Assembly (NCBI GenBank): GCA_949840805.1
Contig: CATKXR010000002.1
Location: forward strand, 1-64,000
DNA from: an uncultured Lachnospiraceae bacterium
GTDB lineage: Bacteria > Bacillota > Clostridia > Lachnospirales > Lachnospiraceae
DNA: 64,000 nucleotides
Reading direction: 5' to 3'
Part shown: piece by piece, positions 48,261 through 57,705 of the stretch
How positions within the stretch are numbered: position 1 is the stretch's first letter
Layout: the number at the start of each line of letters is the position of its first letter
The notes under the pieces: generated by a model
The model's database searches: none
What the model was told of the DNA's origin: nothing
What the model saw: only the letters and a program-made list of their open reading frames with translations
Made by a program: the position numbers and the translations under genes

Positions 48261-49319
48261 ATGGATATGAAAAAAAGAATGTTGGCAGCAAGTGTATTGG
48301 CAGCAGTAATGGCGATCACCAGCGCGTGCAGCGGCATGCCTGGCATGGGGAACGCCCAGCCGGCGGCCCCGGAAAAAAAGGCCGAGGGAGGCGCGGCAGA
48401 CACAGAGAAAGTGTATGAGTTAAAGATCTCCACCTCACAGACAGAGCAGGCGCTGATTACCAGGAATTATCAGAAGCTGGCAGATACCCTGAACGAGAAG
48501 TCCAACGGAAGGCTGAAGGTATCCGTATTTCCGGCAGGCCAGTTGGGAAGCGATGAGGATGTGCTGGAGCAGGCCATCCAGGGGGCAAATGTGGCGGTGA
48601 ATACGGACGCTTCCCGTATGGGACAGTATGTGAAGGATTTTTCCATCCTGATGATGGGATATTTTGCAGATGATTATGACGAGTGTTATAAGGTGACAGA
48701 GACCGATACCTTTAAAGGGTGGTGTGACACCCTGTCAAAGGATCATGGGATCAAGATTTTGTCCTTTACTTTTTATGACGGCCCCCGCCAGTTTATGACC
48801 AACAAGCCGATCAATACTCCGGACGATTTAAAGGGCCTGCGGATCCGTACCATCGGCCAGGAGGTATGTACCGAGACCATCCAGGCCATGGGAGGGACAC
48901 CTATCTCCATGTCATGGGGCGAAGTTTACAACGGTATCCAGTCCAAGGCCTTAGAGGGGTGTGAAGTGCAGAATACCTCCAGCTATCCTTCCCGGATCTA
49001 CGAGGTATGTGAATACCAGTCCAAGACCAACCATTTCCAACTGATGCAGGGCCTGGTCTGCGGCCAGAGCTGGTTTGACAGCCTGCCGGAGGATCTGCAG
49101 ACGCTGCTGGTTGAAACCTCTGTGGAGATGGGAAAGACCACTGCCGCAGACGTTATGAGCGAGGCTGAGGAGGCTGAGAAGAAGATGGTGGAGGCAGGCA
49201 TGACGATTGTCGAGCCGGATGTGGCCCCCTTTAAAGCATTGGTAGATCCGGTCTATGAGAAGCTGGGCTACGCCGAGCTGAGGGCGCAGTTGTATGAGGA
49301 GATCGGCAAAACCAATTAA
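48261..49319 (+). CDS. TRAP transporter DctP-family solute-binding protein
   Basis: YELKISTSQTEQALITRNYQKLADTLNEKSNGRLKVSVFPAGQLGSDEDVLEQ. Confidence 0.9.
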   Translation: MDMKKRMLAASVLAAVMAITSACSGMPGMGNAQPAAPEKKAEGGAADTEKVYELKISTSQTEQALITRNYQKLADTLNEKSNGRLKVSVFPAGQLGSDEDVLEQAIQGANVAVNTDASRMGQYVKDFSILMMGYFADDYDECYKVTETDTFKGWCDTLSKDHGIKILSFTFYDGPRQFMTNKPINTPDDLKGLRIRTIGQEVCTETIQAMGGTPISMSWGEVYNGIQSKALEGCEVQNTSSYPSRIYEVCEYQSKTNHFQLMQGLVCGQSWFDSLPEDLQTLLVETSVEMGKTTAADVMSEAEEAEKKMVEAGMTIVEPDVAPFKALVDPVYEKLGYAELRAQLYEEIGKTN

Positions 49320-49325
49320 AGGCGG

Positions 49326-49360
49326 AATCATTTGGCAAATAAGTATGCCCGCGGGCATAC
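49326..49360 (-). repeat. Partial copy of dispersed palindromic element
   Basis: Reverse complement GTATGCCCGCGGGCATACTTATTTGCCAAATGATT. Confidence 0.65.
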
Positions 49361-49382
49361 CACACGGAAAGGAAGCTTTCAT

Positions 49383-49865
49383 ATGAAAAAAATTTCAGAT
49401 ATGATATTAAAGGTTGAAGAGTTCCTTGCCGGTATTATGTTGTGCATGATCGCTGTCCTGGTGTTCTGGTCCGCGGTGGCCAGAACCATCGGGATGCCGG
49501 TGAACTGGGCGCAGGATGTTTCGCTTCTGGCATTTGCGTGGCTGACATTTATCGGTTCTGATATCATTATAAAAAGCGGAAGCCTGATTCGGATTGATAT
49601 GCTGGTGAATAAATTTCCGAAAGGGATCCAGAAGCTATTAACCATAGTTTTTGACGCCATGATGCTTCTGTTTTTGCTGATCCTTATCGTCTATGGATTC
49701 CTGTTGGTTTCCCAGAGCTGGAACCGGACCTTCAACACGATGAAAATGAGTTATGCCTGGTGTACATTGGCGGTGCCGGTAGGGTCGCTGCTTATGTTCT
49801 TCAGCGCCATCGGGAAGGCGATAGGTGATGTGAAAAAGCCTGTAAAAGAATGGGGGGCCGTGTAA
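49383..49865 (+). CDS. TRAP transporter small permease (DctQ)
   Basis: Small 4-TM protein between DctP and DctM; VFWSAVARTIGMPVNWAQDVSLLAFAWLTFIGSDI. Confidence 0.88.
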   Translation: MKKISDMILKVEEFLAGIMLCMIAVLVFWSAVARTIGMPVNWAQDVSLLAFAWLTFIGSDIIIKSGSLIRIDMLVNKFPKGIQKLLTIVFDAMMLLFLLILIVYGFLLVSQSWNRTFNTMKMSYAWCTLAVPVGSLLMFFSAIGKAIGDVKKPVKEWGAV

Positions 49866-51154
49866 TGTTAAGTGCAGTAGGATTCTTTCTGGTGCTTCTT
49901 TTTCTGGGCATGCCGGTGGCCTTTGCCATCGCGGTTTCAGGATTTGCATTCTTCCTGATGCGTCCGGAGATTCCCTGGACCATACTGGTACAGAAGTCTT
50001 TATCTACCACCCAGTCCTTTACCATGCTGGCGATCCCGCTGTTCATCTTTGCCGGTAATCTGATGAACAATACGGGAATCACTTCTCGGCTGGTGAAGCT
50101 GGCCAATGTGATGACCGGCCATATGTACGGTTCCATCGGCCAGGTATCCGTGGTGCTTTCTACTTTGATGGGCGGCGTGTCCGGTTCTGCCGTGGCGGAC
50201 GCGGCCATGGAATGCCGGATTCTGGGGCCGGAGATGACAAAACGCGGTTATGCACCCGGGTGGGCGGCTGCGGTAAACTGCCTGTCAGGCCTTATTGTGG
50301 CGACGATTCCGCCTTCCATGGGACTGATCCTTTACGGAACGGTCGGCGAAGTGTCCATCGGCCGCCTGTTTGTTGCCGGATTTGCCCCTGGTATTATTAT
50401 GTGTATCCTGATGATGGCCGCAACGTCATGGTCGGCCCGCCATCACGGGTACAAGCCGGACCATGACAAGCCGTCGCCTCCGGGAGTGATCTTAAAGGCA
50501 TGTATCGAGAGTATATGGGCGCTGCTGTTCCCGGTTCTTCTGATTGTGCTGATACGGTTTGGCGTGATGACTCCCTCCGAATCCGGCGCGTTTGCGGTTT
50601 TTTATGCATTGGTGGTAGGAGTGTTTATCTATAAGGAACTGACTTTGGAGAAGTTTAAGAAATGTGTGGTTGACAGTGTAAAAGACTTGTCCGTGATTAC
50701 CATGATCCTGGCATTTTCCGGAATCTTCAGCTATGGCGTTGTATTTGACCAGCTTCCCAAGACCCTGACCACGGTGCTTGTGGGGCTGACCAGCAATAAG
50801 TATATTCTGCTTCTGCTGATCCTGATTATGCTTACGGTGTTTGGGATGTTTATGGAGACTACGGTAATAACGCTGATCGTCACGCCGATTTTGATTCCTA
50901 TTATTACCCAGTACGGGATTGATCCGGTACATTTCGGCATTATTATGATGACGATCGTTACTATGGGATGTTCTACTCCTCCTGTGGGGGTGGCGCTTTA
51001 TACATGTTCGAATATTATGGGCTGTTCGGTGGAGGAGAGCACCAGGTATTCTATTCCGTTGTTTGTCGCGATAATGATTACGGTGGCATTGTGTGTATTC
51101 TTCCCCCAGATGGTGCTGTTTTTGCCGAATCTGATTTATGGCGCGGCAGTGTGA
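49865..51154 (+). CDS. TRAP transporter large permease (DctM)
   Basis: LFLGMPVAFAIAVSGFAFFLM...PLFIFAGNLMNNTGITSRLVKLANVMTGHMYGSIGQVSV. Confidence 0.93.
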   Translation: MLSAVGFFLVLLFLGMPVAFAIAVSGFAFFLMRPEIPWTILVQKSLSTTQSFTMLAIPLFIFAGNLMNNTGITSRLVKLANVMTGHMYGSIGQVSVVLSTLMGGVSGSAVADAAMECRILGPEMTKRGYAPGWAAAVNCLSGLIVATIPPSMGLILYGTVGEVSIGRLFVAGFAPGIIMCILMMAATSWSARHHGYKPDHDKPSPPGVILKACIESIWALLFPVLLIVLIRFGVMTPSESGAFAVFYALVVGVFIYKELTLEKFKKCVVDSVKDLSVITMILAFSGIFSYGVVFDQLPKTLTTVLVGLTSNKYILLLLILIMLTVFGMFMETTVITLIVTPILIPIITQYGIDPVHFGIIMMTIVTMGCSTPPVGVALYTCSNIMGCSVEESTRYSIPLFVAIMITVALCVFFPQMVLFLPNLIYGAAV

Positions 51155-51357
51155 GGATGCGGGGGCTTTATTCACTGGAATTTCCGCAAGACAGTATTAG
51201 GTCAGGTATAAGGTTCGGAAGGCGGGGATGCCGGTGAGTGATGTAAAAGACGGGAAATAGTATTTGTAGGTATGGAAATGGAAGGGAAAGCCTGCTGTCG
51301 GTTATAGAGATATAATGGATGGCGGGCTTGTTTTTATGGGGGATATCGCGAAGGTCC

Positions 51358-51504
51358 GCCCAGGCGTTTACCCGTACCCCGGAAAACGCGCTCTCGCTCC
51401 GGTGAAGAACGTAGCGGACGCTAAATTCGCCGGGGAAACCATCCCGGCTCATTAAGCGCCGACGTTCTTCGAGGGTTTCCCGGGGTACGGGTAAACGCCT
51501 GGGC
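51358..51504. repeat. 147-bp hairpin element with perfect 25-bp terminal inverted repeats
   Basis: GCCCAGGCGTTTACCCGTACCCCGG ... CCGGGGTACGGGTAAACGCCTGGGC plus nested GAAGAACGT/ACGTTCTTC. Confidence 0.85.
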
Positions 51505-51766
51505 TGCGTTATCTGCTATCTCTTGAATTGAAATCCGGGGTTACTGTTTACGGGGGATCGTGGGAGGTCCGCCTGGTCGTTTCAACTGCCCCGTGAATAG
51601 TAATAATCCGGGAAAGGAAATGAAGGGATTTTGAAGGCAGGATTGCTTTTTTGTGAAAGATTTCATATAATGGTGGACATAGGGCGATTTTGTGAATATA
51701 AAGACCGTGGAGGTATTTTGGTCACAAAAATAATAACAGAAAAGAGCAGCCGTACAGGAGCAGGTC

Positions 51767-52852
51767 ATGAATTCTGATAAGAAAAATAAGCGAAGCGAAA
51801 TTATTGTGCCGTTAAAGATCATCTGTGATGCCATAGAGAGTGCGGATGATGGGTGGAACCAGTATCTTGACATAGAGGAGATGGAGGTGGTTGCCCTCCC
51901 GGAGTGTTCATTTGCAGGAGAATACGATGAAGAGAAACAGGAACTGGCTGACCGGATTGAGGAAGGCTGGGGGATCCGGTTTTTCGGGCTGCCGTCAAAG
52001 TTTGACATCCATGAATACGGCATTATGGAGGAGTTTATCTGGAGCCTGCCGGAGGGAAAGGTGCAGGATACATTGGAGAGATCAGTCAGAGGAAAGGGGG
52101 CTTTCCGAAGATTTAAAGATACGCTTTACAGATTTGATATGGAACAGCAATGGTATGATTTCCAGGCGGAAAAATATCAGGAGATCGCCATGGAATGGTG
52201 TGAAGAAAACGGTTTTGGATACAGCGGCGGCCTTCCAAAAGACAGGGAGAAAGAGGAGGCGGACACGGGAAGACAGGAGGATCTGGTGTGGGAGGAAATC
52301 CGCACGGAGCATATTGTGCAGGATCCGTGGATCGATTTCAGGCGGTCCGCTTACCGTTTTCCGGACGGAAGGGTATTTGAGCCTTTTTACAGCTACAGCC
52401 GCAAAGATTATGTGGTCATTGTCCCTTTGGACGAGCAGGGGAAATATCTTTGTGTCAGGCAGTTCCGCCAGGGGATAAAGAAAGTGACCACGGAATTTCC
52501 GGCAGGAGGCATAGAGCGGGCGGACGGCAGGGAATATGGGAAGGACCGGGACAGGGCGGCGTCAGAGGATGCCCTGAAGGCAGCGAAAAGGGAACTCCTT
52601 GAGGAGACCGGCTATGAATCCAGCCAGTGGAAACATCTCCTTACGGTACCTTCCAACGCAACGCTGGCGGACAATTACGCGCATATTTTTGTGGCGAGGA
52701 ATTGCCGCAAATCCGGGGAACAAAAGCTGGACGAGACGGAATTTCTCAATGTCAGAAAATATTCCGCCCCGGAGATCGGGAAATTGATAGAGGAAGGCAA
52801 TTTCCAGCAGGCAGTCCACATTATGGCATGGCTGCTGTCACAAAGGGGATAA
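51767..52852 (+). CDS. UPF0158-like domain fused to NUDIX hydrolase
   Basis: N-terminal MEEFIWSLPEGKVQDTLERSVRGKGAFRRFKDTLYR...WYDFQAEKYQEIAMEW; C-terminal Nudix box GX..AAKRELLEETGYESS. Confidence 0.8.
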   Translation: MNSDKKNKRSEIIVPLKIICDAIESADDGWNQYLDIEEMEVVALPECSFAGEYDEEKQELADRIEEGWGIRFFGLPSKFDIHEYGIMEEFIWSLPEGKVQDTLERSVRGKGAFRRFKDTLYRFDMEQQWYDFQAEKYQEIAMEWCEENGFGYSGGLPKDREKEEADTGRQEDLVWEEIRTEHIVQDPWIDFRRSAYRFPDGRVFEPFYSYSRKDYVVIVPLDEQGKYLCVRQFRQGIKKVTTEFPAGGIERADGREYGKDRDRAASEDALKAAKRELLEETGYESSQWKHLLTVPSNATLADNYAHIFVARNCRKSGEQKLDETEFLNVRKYSAPEIGKLIEEGNFQQAVHIMAWLLSQRG

Positions 52853-52917
52853 AAGAAAGGGCGGCTGTTTTGGATGAGCCAAACGGCACAAATGAGAAAT
52901 CGAACGGAGGTTTTGCC

Positions 52918-53658
52918 ATGTGTGAAGCGGTTTTTGCATACATCAAAAAGAAATACAAAGTTTCTCCGGAATATCCCTGGAAAAAGTACGACAGCAACGC
53001 AGTCTTCCGGCACGGCGACAATAAGAAGTGGTTTGCCCTGGTAATGTGCGTTGGCAGGAACAAGCTGGGGCTTTTGGGGGACGGATATGTGGATGTGGTG
53101 AACCTGAAGATAGAAGACCGGATGTTCAAGGACATGCTGCTTAAGGAGAAAGGCATATTTCCCGCTTATCATATGAATAAAGAGCATTGGGTCACTGTGG
53201 CTTTAGACAATACGGTGAAACAAGAGTTGATTTTTGATTTGATTGACGCCAGTTTTGCGGCTACTGCATCGAAGAAAAAGAGGGAGAAGAACCGTCCTCC
53301 CAGAGAATGGATCATCCCGGCGAACCCAAAGTTTTATGATATTGAGCGTGCTTTTGAGAAAGAGGATATCATTGAATGGAAGCAGGGCAGCGGTATCAGG
53401 GCAGGGGACACGGTTTTCATATATGTGGCAGCCCCGGTGTCTGCAATCCTTTACAAATGCAGGGCAGAGGAAGTGAATATTCCTTATGATTATAAGGACA
53501 AGAACCTGACGATCACTTCCGCAATGAAGATAAAGCTTTTGAAAAGGTATGACCCGAAACAGTTTACCTTTGAAAGGCTGAAATCGGATTATGGAATTTA
53601 TGCCGTGCGCGGGCCGAGAGGAGTGCCGAACAGTTTAAGCCATGAGCTGAATTTATAG
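52918..53658 (+). CDS. MmcQ/YjbR-like domain fused to EVE/PUA-like domain
   Basis: YPWKKYDSNAVFRHGDNKKWFALVMCVGRNKLG (YjbR-like); WIIPANPKFYDIERAFEKEDIIEWKQGSGIRAGDTVFIYVAAPVSAILYKCRAEEV (EVE-like). Confidence 0.7.
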   Translation: MCEAVFAYIKKKYKVSPEYPWKKYDSNAVFRHGDNKKWFALVMCVGRNKLGLLGDGYVDVVNLKIEDRMFKDMLLKEKGIFPAYHMNKEHWVTVALDNTVKQELIFDLIDASFAATASKKKREKNRPPREWIIPANPKFYDIERAFEKEDIIEWKQGSGIRAGDTVFIYVAAPVSAILYKCRAEEVNIPYDYKDKNLTITSAMKIKLLKRYDPKQFTFERLKSDYGIYAVRGPRGVPNSLSHELNL

Positions 53659-53728
53659 GAAACAGGGATTTATGGTTTTATCGTGTTGTTGATTTTTGCT
53701 TTAAATTATGCTATTCTTTAGACAGATG

Positions 53729-53821
53729 TTATACTTGCGGGCATACTTATTTGCCAGATAATTTGGTGCAATTATGGAAAGATGGGAACTGTGCTGGCAA
53801 GTCATTTGGCTCACGGGTATA
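53729..53821 (+). repeat. Dispersed palindromic element copy 1
   Basis: TTATACTTGCGGGCATACTTATTTGCCAGATAATTTGG...ATGGAAAGATGGGAACTGTGCTGGCAAGTCATTTGGCTCACGGGTATA. Confidence 0.8.
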
Positions 53822-53841
53822 AGAATGGGAGGCGAGAAATA

Positions 53842-54084
53842 ATGACGCTATTGCAGGAAGCATATTCGCTTATGCAGGGACAGCCAGAGAAAAATATCCA
53901 ACTGATTGTAGAACTTCTCCAGACGATGTCTCCAAGGGGGGATGGTACAGCTAAGATGTCATCTGAGGTTTTCAAACGGACAGGTCTTGCGAAAAAGGCG
54001 GTGAATCTGCCGGCTGATTTTGATGAAGCATTCGACGCGCTTGATAAGGATATTGAAGAATTGTTCTATGGAGAGGCGTTATGA
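53842..54084 (+). CDS. Putative antitoxin partner of PIN toxin
   Basis: MTLLQEAYSLMQGQPEKNIQLIVELLQTM...; ATGA overlap with the downstream PIN gene. Confidence 0.65.
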   Translation: MTLLQEAYSLMQGQPEKNIQLIVELLQTMSPRGDGTAKMSSEVFKRTGLAKKAVNLPADFDEAFDALDKDIEELFYGEAL

Positions 54085-54485
54085 AATATTTATTAGATTC
54101 CCATATCTTGATTTGGGCGTTATTTGCTGATGAGAAACTGCCCTATGAGGCCTATACCGCTATCAACGATTTGAAAAATGAAATTTATTATAGCGCTGCT
54201 TCTATATGGGAAATCGGAATTAAACATAGCAAATCCCCGAAAAAAATGCCGATTTCCAGTCAGTTGTTGGCTGAGAGCTGTGAAACGGCAGATATGCTCT
54301 CTCTGCCAATTACAAAGGAACATGCTATAGCAGTGACGAGTCTTAGCCGTGCGGAAAACACACCGCCTCACAACGATCCATTCGACAGGATACTTATTGC
54401 CCAGGCGAAGACGGAAGGTATGGTTTTTCTGACACACGACCATTTGCTGAAAGATTATGATGAGGATTGTATCAGGACAGTATGA
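54081..54485 (+). CDS. PIN-domain (VapC-like) toxin
   Basis: MKYLLDSHILIWALFAD...YYSAASIWEIGIKHS...HNDPFDRILIAQAKTEGMVFLTHD. Confidence 0.88.
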   Translation: MKYLLDSHILIWALFADEKLPYEAYTAINDLKNEIYYSAASIWEIGIKHSKSPKKMPISSQLLAESCETADMLSLPITKEHAIAVTSLSRAENTPPHNDPFDRILIAQAKTEGMVFLTHDHLLKDYDEDCIRTV

Positions 54486-54689
54486 TCCATTTGGGTTATG
54501 GATAAGGTGCTTACCTCCTATAAACAGGGGAAACGCCTTATTATTTTGTGCCAAACGTGCAAAATTTGCAGAAAAAGGAAATTGTTGTAAAGCCGCGGAT
54601 TCTGTGATATGATAGCTTCTATTGATGCCGTAACCGGGAATCTATACCCTTCCGGGCATCCCATAATACATGCCTTTCGGGCGGGCGTG

Positions 54690-54712
54690 CTCCGTCAGGC
54701 TCCGCACGAAAA
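54690..54712 (-). repeat. REP-like dispersed repeat copy B
   Basis: CTCCGTCAGGCTCCGCACGAAAA, reverse complement of 38593-38615. Confidence 0.7.
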
Positions 54713-54736
54713 AGTATATTTTGAGGAGGCTTCTCA

Positions 54737-55693
54737 ATGAAATGGACGAAATTTACCCTGCAGACCACCACCGAAGCAGTCGATCTGATCAGCAGTATGC
54801 TAAGCGACATAGGAATTGAAGGAATTGAGATTGAGGATAATATCCCCCTTTCGGAGGAAGACACGAAGGGGATGTTTATAGATATCCTGCCGGAGCTGCC
54901 ACCGGACGACGGCACGGCAAAAGTGAACTTTTATCTGGAGGATCCGGCCGGGACAGAGAGAATCCTGCGCCAGGTGGAGGAAGGGCTGGAGGATTTAAGG
55001 CAGTTTACGGATGTGGGCAAGGGGACCATCACTATGTCCGAGACGGAAGACAAAGACTGGATCAATAACTGGAAGCAGTATTTTAAGCCTTTTACGGTAG
55101 ACGACATTCTCATCAAACCTACGTGGGAGACGGTGCCAGAGGAGCATGAGGACAAGCTGCTGGTCCAGATCGATCCCGGGACGGCTTTCGGCACAGGGAT
55201 GCACGAGACCACGCAGCTTTGCATCCGTCAGCTCCGAAGATACGTGGCCGATGGCTGCATCGTGCTGGATGTGGGGACGGGCAGCGGGATTCTGGGGATC
55301 ACAGCGCTGAAACTGGGAGCCAGGCGGGTTTTTGGAACAGACCTGGATGAAAATGCCGTCAGCGCGGTCTGGGAGAATCTTGAGGCCAATGAGATCTCCC
55401 GGGAGAAGTTTCAGGTGGTCCGGGGAAATATTATAGAGGAAGAGACAGTGAAAGAGCAGGCAGGGGACGGCTGTTATGATATTGCGGTGGCAAATATCCT
55501 GGCACCGGTTATTATCCTTCTGCAGGCGGAGATCGCCAGGCACTTAAAGCAGGGAGGCATTTTTATCACTTCCGGTATTCTTAACACAAAAGAAGAAGAG
55601 GTCCGCGCCGCCATGGAGAAAAATGCCTGGCTGGAGGTAGTAGAAACCACATACCAGGGAGACTGGGTGTCCATAACCGCCAGAAAAAAGTGA
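54737..55693 (+). CDS. prmA: Ribosomal protein L11 methyltransferase
   Basis: LLVQIDPGTAFGTGMHETTQLCIRQL...VLDVGTGSGILGITALKLGA. Confidence 0.95.
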   Translation: MKWTKFTLQTTTEAVDLISSMLSDIGIEGIEIEDNIPLSEEDTKGMFIDILPELPPDDGTAKVNFYLEDPAGTERILRQVEEGLEDLRQFTDVGKGTITMSETEDKDWINNWKQYFKPFTVDDILIKPTWETVPEEHEDKLLVQIDPGTAFGTGMHETTQLCIRQLRRYVADGCIVLDVGTGSGILGITALKLGARRVFGTDLDENAVSAVWENLEANEISREKFQVVRGNIIEEETVKEQAGDGCYDIAVANILAPVIILLQAEIARHLKQGGIFITSGILNTKEEEVRAAMEKNAWLEVVETTYQGDWVSITARKK

Positions 55694-55722
55694 GGCGGCT
55701 ATATCGGGAAGGAGCGGCAATT

Positions 55723-56463
55723 GTGCATTATTTTTTCGTGACGCCGGGACAGGTGAGGGACGGATGTTGCTTCATTACCGGCCAGGATGTAAACCATATA
55801 AAAAACGTTCTGCGGATGAATCCGGGGGAAGAAGTGGGGATCCGGGACGGGATTTCCAGGAATTACGTCTGCAGGCTTGAGAAGATCGGGAAGGAAGAGA
55901 TCTGCGCCCGCATCTTGTCAGAGGAAGAGGAAGACCGTGAGCTTCCCGCCCGGCTCTGGCTGTTCCAGGGGCTTCCCAAAGGCGACAAGATGGACTGGAT
56001 CATCCAGAAGGCAGTGGAGCTGGGCGTTTACCGGATCGTCCCTATGGCGACCAGGAGGTCCGTGGTAAAGCTGGATAAAAAGAAGGCGGAGGCAAAAGTC
56101 CGCCGGTTCCATGCGGTTTGTGAGAGCGCGGCGAAGCAGTCAGGGCGGATGATCGTGCCGGAGGTATCAGAGGTGGTCAGCTTTTCCGAGGCATGCAAGG
56201 TGGCAGGGAAGCTGGACATGGGGCTGATCCCATATGAACTGGCCCGGGGAATGGGGGAGACGAAAGCGGTTCTTCAGAAAGTCCGTCCGGGAATGCAGGT
56301 GGGAATCATGATCGGGCCGGAAGGCGGATTTGACGTGGAGGAAGTGGAAGAAGCCAGACAGGCGGGGATCATTCCCGTCACCCTGGGGCGGAGGATCCTG
56401 CGCACGGAGACGGCAGGGATGGCGGCGCTTTCGATTTTGATGTTTCATCTGGAAGAAGTATAG
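55723..56463 (+). CDS. rsmE: 16S rRNA (uracil1498-N3)-methyltransferase
   Basis: LWLFQGLPKGDKMDWIIQKAVELGVYRIVPMATRRSVVK...IMIGPEGGFDVEEVEEA...LGRRILRTETA. Confidence 0.93.
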   Translation: MHYFFVTPGQVRDGCCFITGQDVNHIKNVLRMNPGEEVGIRDGISRNYVCRLEKIGKEEICARILSEEEEDRELPARLWLFQGLPKGDKMDWIIQKAVELGVYRIVPMATRRSVVKLDKKKAEAKVRRFHAVCESAAKQSGRMIVPEVSEVVSFSEACKVAGKLDMGLIPYELARGMGETKAVLQKVRPGMQVGIMIGPEGGFDVEEVEEARQAGIIPVTLGRRILRTETAGMAALSILMFHLEEV

Positions 56464-56499
56464 CGGAAGATGCATGGCAAGGAGGAAGACACGGCATTT

Positions 56500-57654
56500 A
56501 TGGAAGCATATTTTGATAATTCCGCGACCACAAAAGTATTGGACAGCGTCAGGGATATTGTGGTCAAAACCATGACGGAAGATTATGCCAACCCGGCGGC
56601 CAGGCATCGGCGGGGGATGGAGGCGGAGCAGTATATCCGGCAGGCGAGGGAGAGGGTCGCAAAGACCATGAAAGTCCTGGAAAAGGAGATCCTTTTTACC
56701 TCCGGCGGTTCCGAGTCCAACAATCTGGCCCTGATCGGCGGGGCCATGGCCAATCAGAGGGCCGGGAAACATATTATCAGCACAAGTATCGAGCATCCGT
56801 CTGTCTATAATCCCCTTCTGGCCCTGGAGAAGCAGGGGTTTGAGGTGACTTTTCTGCCGGTGGACAGGGACGGGCATATTTCCTTAAGCGAACTGAGACA
56901 GGCGGTCCGGGATGATACCATCCTGGTGTCAGTGATGTATGTGAACAACGAGGTAGGGGCCGTGGAGCCGGTGGAGGAGATATCCCGGGTGGTGAAGGAG
57001 AAAAACCCCCAGGCCCTTTTCCATGTGGACGGGATTCAGGCCTACGGCAAATATGCGATCCGTCCCAAAAAGCAGGGCATTGACCTCTTGTCGGTCAGCG
57101 GACATAAGATCCACGGGCCCAAGGGAGTGGGATTTTTGTATATCAGGGACGGCGTGAAGTTAAAGCCAATGGTTTACGGCGGAGGCCAGCAGAATAACAT
57201 GCGCTCCGGCACGGAAAACGTACCGGGAGTGGCAGGGCTTGGAGTGGCCGCGGAGGAAATGTACCGGGACCATGAGGCTAAGGCCGCCGGGCTTACGGCC
57301 CTGAAGGATTATATGACCGATGGTCTGGCGGAGTTGGAAGGCGTTGTGGTAAACAGCAAAAAGGGGGACAAAAGCGCGCCTCAGATCGTGAGCGCCAGCT
57401 TTGAAGGAGTGCGGAGCGAGGTGCTGCTCCATGCCCTTGAGGACAGAGGGATCTATGTGTCATCCGGGTCCGCCTGTTCCGCCCACCATCCAGGCGTAAG
57501 CGGGACTTTAAGAGGGATCGGGATACCGGAGAAATATCTGGATTCTACGGTGCGGTTCAGCTTTGGGATATTTAACACAAAGGATGAGATTGATTATTGT
57601 ATGGAGACGCTGAGGGAGCTTCTGCCGGTTTTAAGGCGGTATTCCCGCAGATAG
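56500..57654 (+). CDS. Cysteine desulfurase (NifS/IscS family)
   Basis: YFDNSATTKV, FTSGGSESNNLALIGGA, LLSVSGHKIHGPKGVGFLYIR, SSGSACSAHHPGVSG. Confidence 0.95.
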   Translation: MEAYFDNSATTKVLDSVRDIVVKTMTEDYANPAARHRRGMEAEQYIRQARERVAKTMKVLEKEILFTSGGSESNNLALIGGAMANQRAGKHIISTSIEHPSVYNPLLALEKQGFEVTFLPVDRDGHISLSELRQAVRDDTILVSVMYVNNEVGAVEPVEEISRVVKEKNPQALFHVDGIQAYGKYAIRPKKQGIDLLSVSGHKIHGPKGVGFLYIRDGVKLKPMVYGGGQQNNMRSGTENVPGVAGLGVAAEEMYRDHEAKAAGLTALKDYMTDGLAELEGVVVNSKKGDKSAPQIVSASFEGVRSEVLLHALEDRGIYVSSGSACSAHHPGVSGTLRGIGIPEKYLDSTVRFSFGIFNTKDEIDYCMETLRELLPVLRRYSRR

Positions 57655-57705
57655 GAGGCAAAAGCCGCAGGCGGCAGGACAGAATCAGGACCGGGAGGAT
57701 ACAAA

